A DNA stretch of 32,247 bases, from assembly GCA_023434265.1 (NCBI GenBank), contig JAEYTA010000034.1, positions 1 through 32,247 on the forward strand, written 5' to 3'. Positions 29,672-32,247 of the stretch are shown here, piece after piece. Position 1 is the first letter of the stretch. The number at the start of each line of letters is the position of its first letter. The notes beneath the pieces are model-generated. The model was not told the DNA's origin. It was given only the letters and a program-made list of their open reading frames with translations, and ran no database searches. This DNA comes from Pseudomonadota bacterium (GTDB lineage: Bacteria > Pseudomonadota > Alphaproteobacteria > Caulobacterales > Caulobacteraceae). A program made the position numbers and the translations under genes.

Positions 29672-31168
29672 CTAGTCGCCGTAGCTGTCGTAGCGCTGGC
29701 CCTGGGCGAGGTTGCCGAACTTCGTCGTGTCGGCGTCGAAGCTGAGCTTGACGATGCCGATGGGGCCGTGGCGCTGCTTGCCGATGACGACCTCGGCCTG
29801 GTTGCGCAGGCGGTCCATGTCTTCCTGCCACTTGAGATGCTCCTCGGTGCCCTCACGCGGTTCGGCGCGGCCGAGGTAGTAGCTCTCCCGGTAGACGAAC
29901 ATGACGCAGTCGGCGTCCTGCTCGATCGAGCCGGATTCCCGCAGGTCCGACAGCTGGGGCCGCTTGTCCTCGCGCTGCTCGACCTGACGCGACAGCTGCG
30001 ACAGGGCGATGATCGGCACCGACAGCTCCTTGGCCAGGGCCTTGAGGCCGCCGGTGATCTCGGAGACCTCCTGGACGCGGTTCTTCTGGCTGTTGGAGTC
30101 GCCGGTGGTGACCAGCTGCAGGTAGTCGACGATGATCAGGTCGAGACCGTGCTCCATCCGCTTCAGGCGGCGGGCGCGGGCGGCCAGTTTGGAGATCGAC
30201 AGGCCGCCGGTGGCGTCGATGTAGAGCGGGCTCTCGCCGATCTCGACGGCTGCGTCGCGGATGCGGCCGAAGTCGGCGGCGTCGATCTCGCCCTTGCGCA
30301 GCTTGTCCGAGGACACGCCCGAGGCGTCGGCGAGGATACGCATGGCCAGCTGCTCGGCCGACATTTCCAGAGAGTAGAAGGCGACCACGCCGCCGTTGAC
30401 GGTCTTGCGGCCCTCGGGCGTGGGCTCCCAGCGGTAGTTGCGGGCGACGTTGAAGGCGATGTTGGTGGCCAGGGCGGTCTTACCCATCGACGGGCGGCCG
30501 GCGAGGATCAGCAGGTCGGAGGGGTGCAGGCCGCCGAGCTTCTGGTCGAGGTCGTCGAGGTGGGTGGCCAGACCCGCCAGCTTGCCGTCGCGCTGGTAGG
30601 CCTCGGCGGCCATCTGCACGGCGCCGGAGAGGGCGTGGGAGAAGCTGACGAAGCCCGAGGAAGGCTTGCCGGTCTCGGCGAGGGAGTAGAGCTGCTGCTC
30701 GGCGCTCTCGATCTGGTCGATGGCCGGGGTTTCGGGGGCCGGGGCCTCCTTGATGATCTCGCCGCCGATGCGGATCAGGTCGCGGCGCAGGGCCAGGTCG
30801 TAGACGACGCGGGCGTAGTCGGGGGCGTTGGCGGCCGGCGGGGCGCGGTCGACGAGGTCGGCGAGATAGCGCAGTCCGCCGAACTCCTGGAAGGCGGGAT
30901 CCTGCTTGAACCGCTCCATCAGGATGGTCGGCTCGGCCAGCATGCCCTGGCGGATGTGGTCCTCGACGGCGTCGAAGAGGCGCTGGTGGAAGGGCTCGTA
31001 GAAATGGCTGCCGCGCAGGCGGTCGCTGAGCCGCTCGAACACGGCGTTGTCGAACATCAGCGCGCCGAGCAGGGCCTGTTCGGCCTCGAGGTTGTGCGGC
31101 AGCGACGGGATGGACGCGGGGTCCGTCGAGGGAAAGGGCAGGGGAGCGAGCGCGTTCATGTCGGACAT
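29672..31168 (-). CDS. dnaB: Replicative DNA helicase
   Basis: A 498-residue DnaB. The N-terminal helical domain opens with PHNLEAEQALLGALMFD, which is diagnostic, and the linker leads to the RecA-like motor with Walker A GRPSMGKT (224-231), the Walker B region LDLIIVDYLQLV and the ring motif with SQLSRQVEQR. An extra segment near 244-260 (WEPTPEGRKTVNGG) lies between the Walker A helix and the next strand, as I recall for alphaproteobacterial DnaB. It unwinds DNA at the replication fork as a hexamer. AGGGG lies 7 bases upstream of the ATG. It sits downstream of rplI, a conserved neighbourhood. Confidence 0.97.
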   Translation of the reverse strand: MSDMNALAPLPFPSTDPASIPSLPHNLEAEQALLGALMFDNAVFERLSDRLRGSHFYEPFHQRLFDAVEDHIRQGMLAEPTILMERFKQDPAFQEFGGLRYLADLVDRAPPAANAPDYARVVYDLALRRDLIRIGGEIIKEAPAPETPAIDQIESAEQQLYSLAETGKPSSGFVSFSHALSGAVQMAAEAYQRDGKLAGLATHLDDLDQKLGGLHPSDLLILAGRPSMGKTALATNIAFNVARNYRWEPTPEGRKTVNGGVVAFYSLEMSAEQLAMRILADASGVSSDKLRKGEIDAADFGRIRDAAVEIGESPLYIDATGGLSISKLAARARRLKRMEHGLDLIIVDYLQLVTTGDSNSQKNRVQEVSEITGGLKALAKELSVPIIALSQLSRQVEQREDKRPQLSDLRESGSIEQDADCVMFVYRESYYLGRAEPREGTEEHLKWQEDMDRLRNQAEVVIGKQRHGPIGIVKLSFDADTTKFGNLAQGQRYDSYGD

Positions 31169-31277
31169 GTCTTACCCCTGCGCGCGCCGTGCGACAGGCG
31201 CGGACGCACGGTTGGTCGGGGACAGACCTCGGGCCGCTGTGGGCAGTCCGGAATTCCTCAGGCGGATCAGGACAAGC

Positions 31278-31652
31278 TCAGCTGCGACAGGGGTGCCGCT
31301 CGACCATCCACTGGCGCAGGGCGTCGACCACGTCCTGGTTGCGCCGCTCGGGCGGCATGGCGCGGAAGCGCTGGATCAGGCTCTGCGGCGTGATGCCGGT
31401 GCCGCGGGGCGGGATGCAGTGGGCCGGCGCCCGGCCGGCGCGCACGGCCGCGGCCTGTTCGGCCTTCAGCTGGCTGACGGCGCCGGTGACCTCGTTGACG
31501 AGGCGGCGGCCTTCGGGACGCAACACGGCGGTGGCGTTCTGCGGCAGACGGTCTGCGATGGCCAGGAACTCCCGCACCGTCATGGCCTCGGCGGCGGTGG
31601 CCACTAGGGTCAGGGCGAGGCCGAAGGCGATAGCGAGGGCGGACCGGGTCAT
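31278..31652 (-). CDS. Small secreted protein, possibly Rap1a/Tai-like
   Basis: A 124-residue protein with a signal peptide ending near AEA (23). The mature part has two cysteines (C79 in AHCIPP and C122 near the end), which could form a disulphide in the periplasm. The arrangement CIPPRGTGITPQSLIQRF, then PERRNQDVVDALRQWM and a final PC, resembles the Rap1a/Tai immunity fold, but similarity is weak and that fold is also found outside secretion systems. No effector gene is seen. It sits alone between rplI and dnaB, with a terminator upstream. Confidence 0.72.
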   Translation of the reverse strand: MTRSALAIAFGLALTLVATAAEAMTVREFLAIADRLPQNATAVLRPEGRRLVNEVTGAVSQLKAEQAAAVRAGRAPAHCIPPRGTGITPQSLIQRFRAMPPERRNQDVVDALRQWMVERHPCRS

Positions 31653-31725
31653 CGAAGCGTCTCCGGCGCTCCAGTTAGGTCGGCGATGGCCGCAAGGCAA
31701 CGCCGTGGGGTGCCTGGGCCCAGCG

Positions 31726-31756
31726 AAAAGGGCGCGCCCGATGCGGACGCGCCCTT
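31726..31756 (-). terminator. Intrinsic terminator after rplI
   Basis: On the minus strand a 9-bp stem (AAGGGCGCG with CGCGCCCTT) around an 11-base loop is followed by TTTT if the last stem bases are included. It starts 26 bases after the rplI stop codon and should end the ribosomal operon before the small secreted-protein gene. Confidence 0.75.
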
Positions 31757-31782
31757 CACGGACTTCAGCGATGTCGCCGGGA

Positions 31783-32247
31783 TCAGGCTTCCTGACCCAG
31801 GTTCTCCTGCTGGCCGGCGCCGCCGGCGATGAGGTCCTGGGCGGCCTGTTCGGCGGCCAGGCGCTCGTCGTCGAACTGCGACCGGATGACGTCCTCGCCG
31901 CGCGCCTGGCGCTCGGCTTCGTCGGCCGAACGGGCGACGTTGATCTTGACCGTGGCGGTGACCTCGGGGTGCAGGCGGACCGGCACTTCGTGGACGCCCA
32001 GGGTCTTGATCGGGAAGTTGAGCACGACCTGCGAGCGCTCGACCTTGCCGCCTTCGGCCTGGACGGCCTCGGCGACGTCGCGGCCGGCGACCGAACCGTA
32101 CAGCTGACCGGTCTCACCCGCCTGGCGGATCATGACGTAGGTCTGGCCGTCGATCTTGTCGGCGATCTTCTGCGCCTCGGCCTTGTTCTTCTCGTTGCGC
32201 GCCTCGATGGCGGCGCGCTCGACTTCGAAGGCCTTCAGGTTGGCGGA
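31783..32247 (-). CDS. rplI: 50S ribosomal protein L9, C-terminal part (runs off the window)
   Basis: The visible 154 codons start at the window edge with SANLKAFEVERAAIEARNEKN, the central helix of L9, and continue through KIDGQTYVMIRQAGETGQLYGSVAGRDVAEAV to the end of the C-terminal domain (FPIKTLGVHEVPVRLHPEV). An acidic, Gln-rich tail follows. The N-terminal RNA-binding domain lies outside the window. L9 binds 23S rRNA near the L1 stalk. The normal neighbours rpsF and rpsR would be expected further upstream, outside this window. A terminator follows the gene. Confidence 0.97.
   Translation of the reverse strand, partial: SANLKAFEVERAAIEARNEKNKAEAQKIADKIDGQTYVMIRQAGETGQLYGSVAGRDVAEAVQAEGGKVERSQVVLNFPIKTLGVHEVPVRLHPEVTATVKINVARSADEAERQARGEDVIRSQFDDERLAAEQAAQDLIAGGAGQQENLGQEA

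Noticed and set aside
31278..31652. Type VI secretion immunity gene
   Set aside because: The Rap1a-like resemblance is weak and no effector, VgrG or Hcp gene is in the window.

Overview
The window is very GC-rich (about 70 percent by eye) and reads like a chromosome segment of a Caulobacterales alphaproteobacterium, most likely Brevundimonas or a close relative. This rests on recognisable protein types (HWE-family histidine kinase, short single-domain response regulator, TorF-like porin, large TonB-dependent receptor, FCD-free LacI-type sugar control) and on the dnaB/rplI and NUDIX/rnr neighbourhoods. The genus is an inference, not a search result. Genes are tightly packed on both strands and no intergenic stretch exceeds 300 bases. 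I saw no tRNA, rRNA, CRISPR array, insertion sequence or prophage gene.

Layout. 1-3324 (minus): a truncated NUDIX hydrolase, a REP-like palindrome, ribonuclease R, and a Phd/PIN toxin-antitoxin pair directly upstream of rnr. 3441-8085 (plus): cystathionine beta-synthase, two exported alpha/beta hydrolases and a cystathionine gamma-lyase type enzyme, which together look like a transsulfuration cluster, then a low-GC membrane orphan. 8094-9302 (minus): two cold-shock protein genes with nearly identical long leaders; the second is followed by an IF-1-like OB-fold protein and a small basic protein. 9468-11369 (minus): a small unknown protein, a TorF-like porin and a nitronate monooxygenase. 11592-15251: QueF, an unknown protein on the opposite strand, a DUF817 membrane protein and a phytoene-dehydrogenase-like flavoprotein, separated by heptameric repeat tracts. 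15395-17310 (minus): HWE histidine kinase plus a FATGUY-like response regulator.

17386-29259 looks like a carbohydrate-utilisation locus. It holds a type B carboxylesterase, a GH1 beta-glucosidase, a LacI-family regulator, a TonB-dependent receptor, a PF10091/GH144-like glucanase made as a Tat-type lipoprotein, and an ABC sugar importer (binding lipoprotein plus two permeases, no ATPase). The simplest model: the receptor brings oligosaccharides across the outer membrane, the glucanase trims them in the periplasm, the ABC system imports the products and GH1 hydrolyses them to monosaccharide under LacI control. The family of the glucanase suggests a beta-1,2-glucan substrate, but that is inference.

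29321-32247: a glycine-zipper lipoprotein, then on the minus strand replicative helicase dnaB, a small secreted protein and the truncated ribosomal protein L9 gene, the order expected of the conserved rplI-dnaB neighbourhood.
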